From: Capra hircus
Taxonomy: Eukaryota; Chordata; Mammalia; Artiodactyla; Bovidae
Reading direction: 5' to 3'
Length of the DNA stretch: 64,000 nt
Assembly (NCBI RefSeq): GCF_001704415.2
Contig: NC_030822.1
Location: 55,669,345 to 55,733,344, forward strand
The position numbers and the translations under genes are program-made. The notes beneath the pieces are model-generated. The model had not been told where the DNA came from and ran no database searches. It worked only from the letters and a program-made list of their open reading frames with translations. Shown here in pieces: positions 43,975 through 54,210 of the stretch; positions within the stretch are counted from its first letter, which is position 1, and every line of letters starts with the position of its first letter.

Positions 43975-45959
43975 GTGCCTGATGAACTATGGAATGAAGT
44001 TCGTGACATTGTACAGGAGACAGGGATCAAGACCATCCCCATGGAAAAGAAATGCAAAAAAGCAAAATGGCTGTCTGGGGGGGGTGGTTTACAAATAGCT
44101 GTGAAAAGAAGAGAAGCGAAAAGCAAAGGAGGAAAGGAAAGATATAAGCATCTGAATGTAGAGTTCCAAAGAATAGCTTTGGAACTAGCTAACAAGAAGA
44201 GATAAGAAAGCCTTCTTCAGCGATCAATGCAAAGAAATAGAGGAAATGAACAGAATGGGAAAGACTAGAGATCTCTTCAAGAAAATTAGAGATACCAAGG
44301 GAACATTTCATGCAAAGATGGGCTTGATAAAGGACAGAAATGGTATGGACCTAACAGAAGCAGAAGATATTAAGAAGAGGTGGCAAGAATACATGGAAGA
44401 ACTGTACAAAAAAGATCTTCACAAGCCAGATAGTTATGATGATGTGATCACTAATCTAGAGCCAGACATCTTGGAAAGTGAAGTCAAGTGGGCCTTAGAA
44501 AGCATCACTATGAACAAAGCTAGTGGAGGTGATGGAATTCCAGTTGAGCTATTTCAAATCCTGAAAGATGATGCTGTGAAAGTGCTGCATTCAGTATGCC
44601 AGCCAATTTGGAAAACTCAGCAGTGGCCACAGGACTGGAAAAGGTCAGTTTTCATTCCAATTCCAAAGAAAGCCAATGCCAAAGAATGCTCAAACTACTG
44701 CACAATTGCACTCATCTCACATGCTAGTAAAGTAATGCTCAACATTCTCCAAGCCAGGCTTCAGCAATACGTGAACCATGAACTCCCTGATGTTCAAGCT
44801 GCTTTTAGAAAAGGCAGAGGAACCAGAGATCAAATTGCCAACATCTGCTCGATCATGGAAAAAGCAAGAGAGTTCCAGAAACACATCTATTTCTGCTTTA
44901 TTGACTATGCCAAAGCCTTTGACTGTGTGGATCACAATAAACTGTGGACAATTCTGAAAGAGATGGGAATACCAGACCACCTAACCTGCTTCTTGAGAAA
45001 TCTGTATACAGGTCAGGAAGCAACAGTTAGAACTGCACATGGACCAACAGACTGGTTCCAAATAGGAAAAGGAGTACGTCAAGGCTGTATATTGTCACCC
45101 TGCTTATTTAACTTCTATGCAGAGTACATCATGAGAAATGCTGGACTGGAAGAAACACAAGCTGGAATCAAGATTGCCGGGAGAAATATCAATAATGTCA
45201 GATATGCAGATGACACCACCCTTATGGCAGAAAGTGAAGAGGAGCTAAAAAGCCTCTTGATGAAAGTGAAAGAGGAGAGTGAAAAAGTTGGCTTAAAGCT
45301 CAACATTCAGAAAACGACGATCATGGCCTCTGGTCCCATCTCTTCATGGGAAATAGATGGGGAGACAGTGGAAACAGTGTCAGACTTTATTTTGGGGGGC
45401 TCCAAAATCACTGCAGATGGTGACTGTAGCCATGAAATTAAAAGACACTTACTCCTTGAAAGAAAAGTTATGACCAACCTAGATAGTATATTAAAAAGCA
45501 GAGACATTACTTTGCCAACAAAGGTCCGTCTAGTCAAGGCTATGGTTTTTCCTGTGGTCATGTATGGATGTGAGAGTTGGACTGTGAAGAAGGCTTAGCA
45601 CCGAAGAATTGATGCTTTTGAACTGGTGTTGGAGAAGACTCTTGACAGTCCCTTGGACTGCAAGGAGATCCAACCAGTCCATTCTGAAGGAGATCAACCC
45701 TGGAATTTCTTTGGAAGGAATGATGCTAAAGCTGAAACTGCAGTACTTTGGCCACCTCATGCGAAGAGTTGACTCACTGGAAAAGACTTTGATGCTGGGA
45801 GGGATTGGGGGCAGGAGGAGAAGGGAACGACCGAGGATGAGATGGCTGGATGGCATCACAGACTCGATGGACGTGAGTCTGAGTGAACTCCGGGAGATGG
45901 TGATGAACAGGGAGGCCTGGCATGCTGCGATTCATGGGGTCGCAAAGAGTCAGACATGA
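43975..45959 (+). pseudogene. BovB linker and reverse transcriptase, broken
   Basis: Continues the same element. The linker (43975-44205) is damaged by a run of 8 G at 44077-44084 and by a 16-nt insertion at 44177-44192. The reverse transcriptase frame 44246-45598 (450 residues) is then open, with motif A FIDYAKAFD at about residues 218-226, GVRQGCILSP, and an intact YADD at residues 320-323 (45203-45214). It ends at a TAG at 45596-45598 where the other copies read GAG. A 2-nt deletion near 45625 shifts the remaining C-terminal part (45609-45959), which includes a basic GGRRRRERPR stretch. This is one of the two longest reverse transcriptase frames here, but it is not an intact BovB protein. 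Confidence 0.92.
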
Positions 45960-45990
45960 CTGAGCGACTGAACTGAACTGAACTGAACTA

Positions 45991-46220
45991 ATCTTTCTTT
46001 TCTCCTTTACCTTTCTCTTCTCTCCTTTTCTCAGCTATTTGTAAGGCCTCCTTGGACATCCATTTTGCCTTTGTTTTTCTTGGGGATGGTCTTCATCATT
46101 GCCTCCTGTACAATATCATGAACCTCCATCCATAGTTTTCCAGGCACTCTATCAGATCTAATCCCTTGAAACTATTTGTCTCTTCCACTGTGTAATTGTA
46201 AGCGATTTGTTTAGGTTTGC
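45991..46220 (-). mobile_element. Older BovB LINE, right part (linker region)
   Basis: Resumes the minus-strand copy of 40828-42687: complement of the linker and end of the endonuclease domain ('cagctatttgtaaggcctcc', 'ttggggatggtcttcatc'). It ends near 46216, where L1 sequence returns, so the old copy is itself 5'-truncated. Confidence 0.9.
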
Positions 46221-46385
46221 TCTTTTTAATGATCGAGTAATATTCTATTGTACACATGTACCGTATCTTCTTTATCCATTTCTCACAGACATTCAGGTTG
46301 CTTCCATGTCTTGGCTGTTGTAAACAGGGCTGAACACTTGGGTGCGTGTATCCTTTTGGACCATGTTTTTTTCTGGATATATCAT
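46221..46385 (-). mobile_element. Twin-primed L1, inverted part (right)
   Basis: Antisense L1 ORF2 end: 'cgagtaatattctattgtac', 'cttctttatccatttctcac', 'caggttgcttccatgtcttgg'. The left boundary 'tctttttaat' repeats the 'tcttttttaat' at 40820-40829, as expected for a target-site duplication around the older BovB. Confidence 0.75.
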
Positions 46386-46750
46386 AGTCCCTTAAATGTG
46401 GAATCTTAAATGAGATGATACAAATGAACTTATTTACAAAACAGAAGCAGACTCATAAACTTAGAGAATAAACTTGGGGTTGCCAAGCAGGGAAGGATGA
46501 ATGGAAGGGACAGTTAGGGATGAACACGTACATGCTGTTAAATTTAAAGTGGATAATCAACAAGGACTTACTATCTAGCACAGGGAACTCTGCTCAATGT
46601 TGTGTGGCAGCCTGGATGGGAGAGGAGTTTGGGGGAGAATGGATACATGTATACGAAGGCTGAGTCCCTTTACTGTTCACTTGAAATTATCACAACATTG
46701 TTTATCAGCTATATGCCAATTTAAAATCAAAAGTTAAAAAACTTTTTTTA
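46386..46750 (+). mobile_element. Twin-primed L1, 3' part
   Basis: Forward L1 3' UTR: 'tgtggaatcttaaatgag', 'aataaacttggggttgcc', 'atagcacagggaactctg'-type sequence, ending 'aaaagttaaaaaac'. In L1 coordinates it starts close to where the inverted part (40747 side) ends, so both belong to one insertion with 5' inversion. Confidence 0.75.
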
Positions 46751-46769
46751 AGGAAAAAAAAATCAAGTT

Positions 46770-47062
46770 ATAGTCAAATAAGTTATTATAGTCATATGAT
46801 AGAAGAATATGAATTATTTTAAAAGAATAGAATAAATTCTATTATTATAAATTCTACTATTTTATCTAGTAGGTATTATTATGGGTATTTCTTCAAGTAG
46901 CATTACTGAGTGAAAAATGGGAGACATAACATAATATGCATGGTATTTTATTTACATATGTAAAACATATGTAAATCATGTATTTTTATACACGATATCT
47001 ACATCAATGTAAATTTATGGATATAATTTAAAAGGATATATCTCATGATTAATCATGAGGAA
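46770..47062 (+). mobile_element. Old L1M, right part of outermost nest layer
   Basis: 'aaataagttattatagtcat', 'gaattattttaaaagaatag' and 'cattactgagtgaaaaatgg' continue the L1 interrupted at 40746. Confidence 0.55.
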
Positions 47063-47129
47063 ACGGTAAAGTTTTTAAAATAAGAAGAATGTGTTTATTT
47101 ACTACTCGAAAAAAAATTCATTACCACCA

Positions 47130-47345
47130 CCAGCAACGCAAGAAGACCATTAGCCTTCCTGGAAAGCTCTCTCTGCCATGAAGCCTTCTGGTTTGTCTGT
47201 CAGATTCTTCCCTCCTGAGCACTATCTGGGACAGACATCTCTGTTCCAGCATGTGCCACAGTTGATGTTAGACTAGAGTTCACGGTTAATGTGTCTGCTT
47301 TCCCTTCTGGACTACAATCTCCTTAAGTCCGAGAACTGTGCCATT
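47130..47345 (+). repeat. L2 LINE fragment, left part
   Basis: 'ccttcctggaaagctctctc', 'ggactacaatctccttaag', 'gagaactgtgccatt' in L2 order. It appears to continue at about 47845. Confidence 0.55.
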
Positions 47346-47349
47346 ATAG

Positions 47350-47822
47350 TGGACAGTCTTTACTTTCTTTTCTAATCTTTGCTCCTTTCTGGCAACTCTC
47401 CGACTTAAGTCCAACCCATACGTGTCAGCAGTGCCCTCCAGGAACCGCACTTGTCAATAGTGAGTGCCTGGGCAGCTGACCCGAGTTGGACCAATTAGTG
47501 TACTTTTGTCAAAAATGAGGACCTGGGAGAGACAGGAAGTTAGACCTGGGACCTGTCAACTGCTATATTTTTTATATCAAGAACAGGAGAAACAGACAAA
47601 GCTGGTTCCTCAGAGAAGGAGAGAGAAGAAGAGTGAAAAGACCCGCAGAAAGGAGGAGAGACAGGAATCTCGCTGGTGTTTGAGGACCTGACTCTGGCTT
47701 TAGCAACACCTCGTATCTTTGTATAAAGGTCAAGTCTGCATCTTTATAGTAAATATCCATTTTTAACTAAGATTTCCAGTTGGTTTGTGCTTCTTATAGC
47801 CAGGAGAATTCTAGTTAACAGT
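47350..47822. mobile_element. Possible LTR remnant inside L2
   Basis: About 470 bp between two parts of what looks like one L2. The end 'ccaggagaattctagttaaca' (quoted in part) resembles LTR termini of the 'gagtcctaactaataca' kind. The 47590-47665 part is purine-rich (A/G). Family not assigned. Confidence 0.3.
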
Positions 47823-47844
47823 GAAGGGTTGTTCGCTTTTGTAT

Positions 47845-47930
47845 GTCTCACTGTACCTACCTCATTTCAGAGCTTGCTTCTTAGTAAACACTCAGCAAGC
47901 ATTTGCTAAATTGGACCAAATGAGGCATCC
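47845..47930 (+). repeat. L2 LINE 3' end, right part
   Basis: 'tagtaaacactcagcaagca' and 'tttgctaaattggacc' are an L2 terminus. Confidence 0.55.
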
Positions 47931-48095
47931 ACTCCTCCGTGGCACCCTGATTCAGGTTGACGCTTGCTGTGGTACAAGCTCACCAACCGCCAAGACTCCC
48001 CATCCCACCTGTGGGCAGCTTCATGCGCCCCTCTTCATCATGGCAACTCTGAAAACTTGGGAAGTCCTCTCTTTTCTGAGCTAAACATCCCTATT

Positions 48096-48315
48096 TTGTG
48101 TGTGTGCCTGCTCAGTCATTCAGTCATGTCCGACTCTTTGCGACACCGTGGACTATAGCCCATCAGCCTCCTCTGTCCATGGTGTTTCCCAAGCAAGAAT
48201 ACTGGAGCGGGTTACCATTTCCTTCTCCAGGGGATATTCCCAGCACAGGGATTGAACTGGCATCTCCTGGACTGGCAGGTGGATTCTTTACTGCTGTGCC
48301 ACCTGGGAAACCCAG
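48096..48315 (-). mobile_element. Bov-tA SINE with perfect target-site duplication
   Basis: Full-length reverse copy with a short TG tail, flanked by perfect 11-bp repeats 'acatccctatt' at 48085-48095 and 48316-48326. Confidence 0.96.
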
Positions 48316-48819
48316 ACATCCCTATTGATATTTCCCTGATCATACTCCTCAGCGCAAGCTCCCATTTGACAGGGTCTCTCTTAGACTGAAGTGCCCCAAA
48401 TAGACCCTTCAGGCTTCAAACGCCGGTGAATTGTGAATGAGGCAGAGTTGCAAGATGTTATGAAGAGATGCCCCAGAACTGAGAATTGGTCAGGATCTGG
48501 ATTACTTTGCTGAGTATCTAAAAAAGAATTATCCTTTGTAGGGAACTGTTAGGAAATGAATTCAGTATAGAAATGCTTTGCAATTAAAGGTGTGTGAATA
48601 TGAATTTTGTTAGTACCTAGAATTCAGTTTGCTGACGTGAAAGTAATTTTAAAGTATTATCAAGGCACAAAGTGCATGTCTCTCCAATCAGTCCCGAAGT
48701 CCCTCTGTAACTATGAACCACTCACACTTGAGAGACATTTGGCATCCCTCTGACTTGGAATTGAACCACAGAGTCTGCAAAGTCAAGTGGCAAGCAAGAC
48801 TGTCAGAGCCTCCTAAGAG

Positions 48820-49010
48820 CTGGGAGGGTAACTTAGAAGGAATCATCTAGTCTAATCCCTTCATTTTACAGATAAGCCACCTTAAATCTGTTCTGGAACA
48901 AGTGGGCCACTAATAAATAAATAAAATAAAGTAAATTTTACCTATGAAAAAGCTGAGACTCCAAGCGGATAAGTGGCCAACCTGAGAGCATGTGTTATGC
49001 TAGGGGTACA
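48820..49010 (-). repeat. MIR SINE fragment
   Basis: 'aatcatctagtctaatccc', 'ttcattttacagataagcc' and later 'aaaaagctgagactccaagc' form an antisense MIR-type core. Confidence 0.58.
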
Positions 49011-50106
49011 CCCGAGAACTGCCCTTCTGGTCCTGGCTTCTTTCCCTGAGCCAGCCCTCCGTGAGAGGAAGCCAGAGCCTGTAGGGGCAGTCCTTGGGTA
49101 TGAAGAAGCAGGCACAGGCTAAGGGCCACTTGTCAGCAGGTAGAAATCTTGAAGCAGTTGAACTAATCAAAGCCTGCAATTAGGGAGCATCCACGAGCCA
49201 GGCGCCCACCCAGAACTAGTTTCCCAGACTGCCCCCTTCCCGTGGGTGCAAAGGGAGTCAAATCAATATTAGAGTTCAAGTCTTCCCTCTTCTTAAAGGT
49301 TGAATCTGTGGAACTGTAAGGGACAGCAATTGAGTGAAACACAGTACGGGCTTTATGTGCATGTACAAATCTCTTACCTTCTCCATAGACTCCTGAATTT
49401 TGCCTTCTCCTGCGGGAAGGAAACTAGAAAAGTTGTCTCTCAACGCAATGACCACGGCCCTCTCTGCTGACTTTTCCAAGTTCCAGTAGCTCTAGTCTGT
49501 GAAAGAGGATTTATCTATTTTACCCAGAGAACATCAGACCCTTTACCTACGGTCATTGTTGATTGCTCCAGGCAAACTGTGAAAGCTGCAGGCTATTTGC
49601 CATAAAGAATTGAATCTGAGAAGACCCCTGGTCAGCTCTCTCCAGGTTTCCCAGTGTGGTCTAAGAGTGGCTGGAGATAAGCATAGTCCCTGGAGATGAA
49701 TTCAGATCCCTTTGGAATTCTAAGGATCTGAAATTTCATGTCCTCACTGAGAAGGGAAAGTGATGAGAAAGATACTGTAGGGGTCTTGGAAAACAACATG
49801 TATAAATTATGTAACAGCTCACAATGGAAGTAACAGAGAGCAGAGATGCCAGCAAGAGGATTGGCCAGTTCCAGAAGGATTGGACAGCAAGTCAAGCTTG
49901 AGGAATTCAATCTCTGAAAAAATCTTTCACTGTAGCCCCACACCAGCTTCCTTGTTGCCCTACAGGCATCTTTTCCAAATAGAATACCTCTTTAGTTGAT
50001 GGCTTTGCTTGGGTGCCCAGTTTCCGATGTCTTTCAGAAATAACGTTTATCTGGCTTTGAAGGTCTTATTCTGGGGACATTTCTTATTTTCCCTCTTTCT
50101 TCTTTC
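49011..50106. other. No recognised feature
   Basis: Unique sequence. No exon or repeat was recognised. Confidence 0.3.
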
Positions 50107-50128
50107 AAAAAGAAAGAAAGAAAGAAAA
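50107..50128. repeat. (GAAA)n microsatellite
   Basis: About five 'gaaa' units with a longer A run at the end. Confidence 0.85.
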
Positions 50129-50560
50129 AACAGCAGCTTTGAGTAGTCTGAGGGTGACACGAACGCCTGATTTTTATGCAATGTTGCAAGTGCCTTTCAA
50201 CAACACAATGGCAGGTTCTTTGACAATGTCATGCGTCTATTCAAAACAACCGGCACGCCAGTCAGAGGCCTGGGCGTTTGCACAGTGCTTGTTCTCCGCA
50301 GTGATAAGGCATGTTAGATTTTCCCATTCTATTTGAGAAATAATTCTGGTCCTTTTTTAAGTCCCCTGCTTTTTTGATTATTTTTTTTTTTCTTGCCTCT
50401 TTGCTGAACAATAGGACCTGTCCCTGTTTGATTCCTTTCGTGATGCTTGTGCGGTAACAACTTGAGAAAGAGAGAAAAGGAGAGTGGGGACAGAGCTGGA
50501 GGTGGAAGGTGGGGGGGTGGGGGGAATGTGATGGCTTAACAGGCCCTGCCAGGTGCTGGC
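50129..50560. other. Unique sequence, T-rich then G-rich
   Basis: A 12-T tract near 50380 and 'ggtggaaggtgggggggtgg' (50503-50522), which has G-quadruplex potential. No repeat family was recognised. Confidence 0.35.
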
Positions 50561-50710
50561 CAAGAGAGGGACAGCATTAAGGAGGGGCCGAGAGATTAGC
50601 ACCGATAATTTTGTTGGGTCGATTTATACAGCTCTTTTGTTGGAAGCCAGGATATGTAAGAGGATGGGATAATTATCAGGCATCCTGCTCCCCTGTCTGG
50701 TCTACCACAG
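50561..50710. promoter_or_regulatory. Candidate conserved non-coding element
   Basis: Repeat-free block with 'gagattagcaccgataattt' (OTX/CRX-like GATTA and GATA-AATT words), 'gatgggataattatcagg' and 'cagctaatcc'. Paired GGATAATTATC is almost palindromic. Inference from motif density. Confidence 0.3.
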
Positions 50711-50985
50711 CTAATCCTCTCTCCCCTTAGCAGGTGTGCAGAGCCAAGAATGAGAACGGCTGCTTCCTGCCTCTGCTGGAAGCATGATGGATAAAGAGAG
50801 AAAAGCAGAGTGGTGACAGGGATATAAGGGTGGGGAGGGTGTGAAGTCTTCCTTCCAGCTTTGCAAATGTGGAGAAAAAGGCCCGAGCTAACCTCAGCAA
50901 GCTCCCCAACTGGGAATTACTGGTCCCGGTTCTAATGTCTTCGCATAGACCTGCCCTCTCATTTGGTGTTGCTAGTTAACATTTT

Positions 50986-51262
50986 GGAGAAGGCAATGGC
51001 ACCCCACTCCAGTACTCTTGCCTGGAAAATCCCATGGACAGAAGAGCCTGGTGGGCTGCAGTCCACGGGGTCGCGAAGAGTCGGACAAGACTGAGTGACT
51101 TTACTTTCACTTTTCACTTTCATGCACTGGAGAAGGAAATGGCAACCCACTCCAGTGTTCTTGCCTGGAGAATCCCAGGGATGGAGGAGCCTGGTGGGCT
51201 GCCATCTATGGGGTTGCACAGAGTCAGACACGACTGAAGCGACTTAGCAGCAGCAGCAGCAG
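50986..51262 (+). mobile_element. BOV-A2 SINE, full dimer
   Basis: Two related monomers in tandem ('ggagaaggcaatggcacccc' and 'ggagaaggaaatggcaaccc') ending in (AGC)5. It is flanked by 'agttaacattt' (50974-50984) and 'agttaaccttt' (51261-51271), a target-site duplication with one mismatch. Confidence 0.97.
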
Positions 51263-51271
51263 TTAACCTTT

Positions 51272-51645
51272 GCTATATAATAAAGAAACCACCACAAGAG
51301 TTAGCCACTTGAAGCAATTATCAGCTTTTAAGATCATGATTCTTCTGGATAATTCTAATCTGGGTTGGTCTTGGCTGATTTCAGCTAGGTTCACTGATGT
51401 GCAGATGGGTTGGCTGGGGACTGGCTTGGTGGCCCCAGGCACACCTCTGATGGCTGGTTATGAGGGTAAAGGCCAGGTGCTTCTCATAATCTAGCAGCTA
51501 GCTCGGTAGCCAGGTTCCCAAAGCCCCAAGAAGGCAACACTAAAAGCACAGATCTGGTCCTGTTTGAGTCATATTTGCTAATGTCCCATTGAACAAAGAA
51601 AATCATGGGGCTTGCTCAGGTCAAGGAGTAGAGAAATAGACTCCT
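51272..51645 (+). repeat. Ancient interspersed repeat, family unassigned
   Basis: 'aaccaccacaagagttagcc', 'ggcttggtggcc' and 'tagagaaatagactcctg' follow the order of a common mammalian repeat (a 'aaaccaccccaaaacttagtgg' start type; quoted in part) that I recognise but cannot name safely. Confidence 0.42.
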
Positions 51646-51909
51646 GAGTTCACTTTTGTACGTGAGGCAGAGGAGAGGAATTTGTGGCCATTTTTCCTTT
51701 TATCAGAATAGCCTTTTGCCTCTGTCCCCTCAGCCCCCTAACCCCTGCAGAGACACACACATCCATGTTTGACTTCTGCACCTGGCTCGAAGCTTCAGCA
51801 GAGCTTCCTTCTGGAACAAAGCACTCAACAACATACATGCCATCTCCATTTTTGCTAACTTGTACCTGTTCTTTTGTAGTTTCCCTTTATTTCTTGGCAG
51901 AATTTTGGA

Positions 51910-52035
51910 ACCATTCTCACCTCCCCATTTTGTGAATGAGGAAATTGTGGCCCAGAGGGGTAAAATGATTTGTACAACATCAGCCTTCCAATCACGAGAG
52001 ATCTGAGACCCCAGACTCTTAATTCTAAGTCAGGC
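51910..52035 (-). repeat. MIR SINE fragment
   Basis: 'cattttgtgaatgaggaaat' then 'ggcccagaggggtaaaatg' is the antisense MIR core, one of the clearer copies. Confidence 0.7.
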
Positions 52036-53062
52036 ATCCAGCCCCCACATCAGCCACCTTTCCCCCATCCCCTGAAAGGATGTGGAAAATTCCTCAAAGT
52101 TGTGTGTGAGTGTTTGTGCCCTGTCTATTATCAGAAAATGTTTCAAAGTGATTTTCACACCAAGCCACAAAACAAAAAGGAAGAGAGATTGTGGAAGGGC
52201 TATATAAGTGGTAGGTGCTCACAGGCTTCTGAAATGAGTCAATTACATGACTTGGGCAGAATTACTCTGGGTTTTCTGGCAGCTGAGGCAAAAGAGGGAT
52301 ATTCATTGAGTTGACGGTGTTTTGTTTTGTTTTTTAATTTTCTAACAAAAGAAAGCATGCAAACTCAACTGTGGAGAGAATTTATTTTTGTTGGCATAAA
52401 ACTCGAGTAAATGTTTACTGGACATGTCTCTCTCTACAGAACACTGAACAGCATTTTGGACCCCAGCCTCCTTCGAGGCTCCCGAAACATATATCTGGGC
52501 TGTGCTCCTTGCCCTCTTCACCACGGTATCGGCAGGAGGTGCTGCCCACAGTGGGTGTTCAGTCATTGCTGCTGGCTGATTGGTGAGTGGCATGCCGTTT
52601 TGACTCCACACCAGGAGTTGAGTCTCTAGTCCTGGGTGAGTGGACAGGGCTATTTGGAAGGCTAAATGAATTGATTTAGTACTGATTGGGCTGCAAACCT
52701 CTGTCTGATATCTCTAGAATCCACAAATCGCTTGGTTACAGAAACCCTTCAAATTCTATCCAGGCTTCATTTAAGGGACACAAATTCATAAATCACTGTG
52801 CATACCAGATCTCAAAGCCCCTATCCTATCATTGACTCATGAGTGGGACTGAGCAGATTTTTTCCTTTCTCTGAAGACCTATCTGCCCCCTTCCCCATCC
52901 TGGCATTCAGAGGATCAAATGATGTCATATATGCAAACCATTGAGTGCAGTAGAGATGGAAGGAATCATAGCAGTACTCTTAGACTCTCAGTTCAGAACT
53001 CAGCTGAACTTTCCCATCTTTAGTCTCAGGCCTTGAATATCTGATTCTACCCAAACCTTGTA
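52036..53062. other. No recognised feature
   Basis: Unique sequence. A T-rich run sits at about 52318-52335. Confidence 0.3.
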
Positions 53063-53098
53063 CCTTGTGATAGCAAACCTTATGCCTTGTGATAGCAA
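53063..53098. repeat. 22-bp tandem duplication
   Basis: 'ccttgtgatagcaa' occurs exactly at 53063-53076 and 53085-53098. Confidence 0.88.
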
Positions 53099-53131
53099 GT
53101 GTTAGAGGAAAAAAAAAGGAAAAGAGGCTGA

Positions 53132-53328
53132 AGAAGTCGCTCAGTCGTGTCCGACTCTTTGTGACCCCATGGACCTATCAGGCTCCTCCGTCCATGGGAT
53201 TTTCCAGGCAAGAGTACTGGAGTGGACCGCCATTTCCTTCTCCGGGGGATCTTCCCGACCCAGTAATTGAACCTCAGTCTCCTGCATTGCAGGCAGACGC
53301 TTTACTGTCTGAGCCACCAGGGAAGCCC
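53132..53328 (-). mobile_element. Bov-tA SINE
   Basis: Full-length reverse copy preceded by an A-rich stretch (53107-53125) and ending 'gagccaccagggaagccc'. Confidence 0.94.
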
Positions 53329-53482
53329 CTCCAATGATCAGACAACCACTATAGGAGCTGGTGTCTGTCTGACAACATTTATGGGTTAGGTGCTCCAGAT
53401 GCCCAGCAGGGGGGACACAAGGGATGGGAAGGTCCTTCCTTGGCTGAAGCTTGTGCTCCTGCAATAGTACTGTGATCCAAGG

Positions 53483-53642
53483 CCATGTTCCTCAAACTCT
53501 GAAGTGCATACAAATTCCCTGGGGTTTTGTTAATATGTAAATTGTCATTCAGTAGGTCTGGGGTGGAGTCTGAGATCCTATACCTCTAACAAGCTCTCAG
53601 GTGATGCCAGTGTTGCTGGTCTAAAGACCATGCTCTGAGCAC
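53483..53642 (-). mobile_element. hAT-Charlie MITE, MER5A-like
   Basis: 'attcagtaggtctggggtgg', 'ctctcaggtgatgccagtg' and 'gttgctggtctaaagaccatg' (quoted in part) match the MER5A order. Terminal inverted repeats are degenerate. Confidence 0.78.
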
Positions 53643-53810
53643 AACCAGAGATAAGAGGACCCATACCACAGTGATGATTGGTTTCCTTTTGTGGTACTCC
53701 TGTGCCCAAATCGAAAGGTATTGTTTGAGCGAGGAATACGGTACTACGGATCATAAGATGCGCCTGAACCTCAGAGCAGGTGGCTTCGAAGCAGGGTCAA
53801 GCATGAAGGC

Positions 53811-53834
53811 GGGGGGGGGGGGGGCGGGGGGGGG
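53811..53834. repeat. G-run, (G)14-C-(G)9
   Basis: Fourteen G, one C and nine G, followed by 'agggat'. Strong G-quadruplex potential. It is also the most likely place in the window for a sequencing or assembly length error. Confidence 0.93.
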
Positions 53835-54039
53835 AGGGATGTCTGTGTTATCACTGTATATTTACTTTAACCCTGGAATTAGGGTATGATGAGGTAGGAA
53901 TGAAGGACTGAGCTTTACATTCTGCCTCTGGCTGGACCACTTAAGAATCTAAAGGGAACTGATTGTTAAGCACTCTGGTTTCCCTCCATTTAAGCCAACA
54001 AATAAAATCACACAGGGATGGCTTGTTTACCAAGCACAT

Positions 54040-54210
54040 GTATGACCCCACTTGGTGGCAACGTGTAGTATAATGCTTTTGGCTAACTCCTTTTTATAGA
54101 TGTTAAAAACAGAGGCATAGAAAGGTCAAGCAGGCATCCTAAGGTGATTTAGTCAGTTATGGGCAAATCAAGTTCAGAGTTGGGTGCTGGACTCCCTAAG
54201 TCTACATGTT
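54040..54210 (-). repeat. MIR SINE fragment
   Basis: 'cctttttatagatgttaaaa', 'cagaggcatagaaaggtcaag' (quoted in part) and 'gggtgctggactccctaag' fit the antisense MIR. Confidence 0.55.

Larger units (their letters stand above)
42688..45990 (+). mobile_element. Nearly full-length BovB LINE
   Basis: About 3.3 kb. It includes the 5' UTR (from 'cgcccaaggtaagagaaacc' to about 42933), the endonuclease frame, the linker, the reverse transcriptase frame and the (ACTGA)n-type tail at 45968-45989. It sits exactly inside the older minus-strand BovB: the flanks 'gggtatatc' (left) and 'atctttc' (right) are contiguous in BovB once it is removed, with 'atc' repeated at both ends as a possible very short target-site duplication. 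It is the most complete mobile element in the window. Confidence 0.95.

Noticed and set aside
44246..45598. A 450-codon open frame that could be mistaken for a host reverse transcriptase-like gene
   Set aside because: It lies wholly inside a BovB element with its own 5' UTR and tail, and close relatives of the same protein occur at 24, 37.5, 41 and 62 kb. It is a broken retrotransposon frame.
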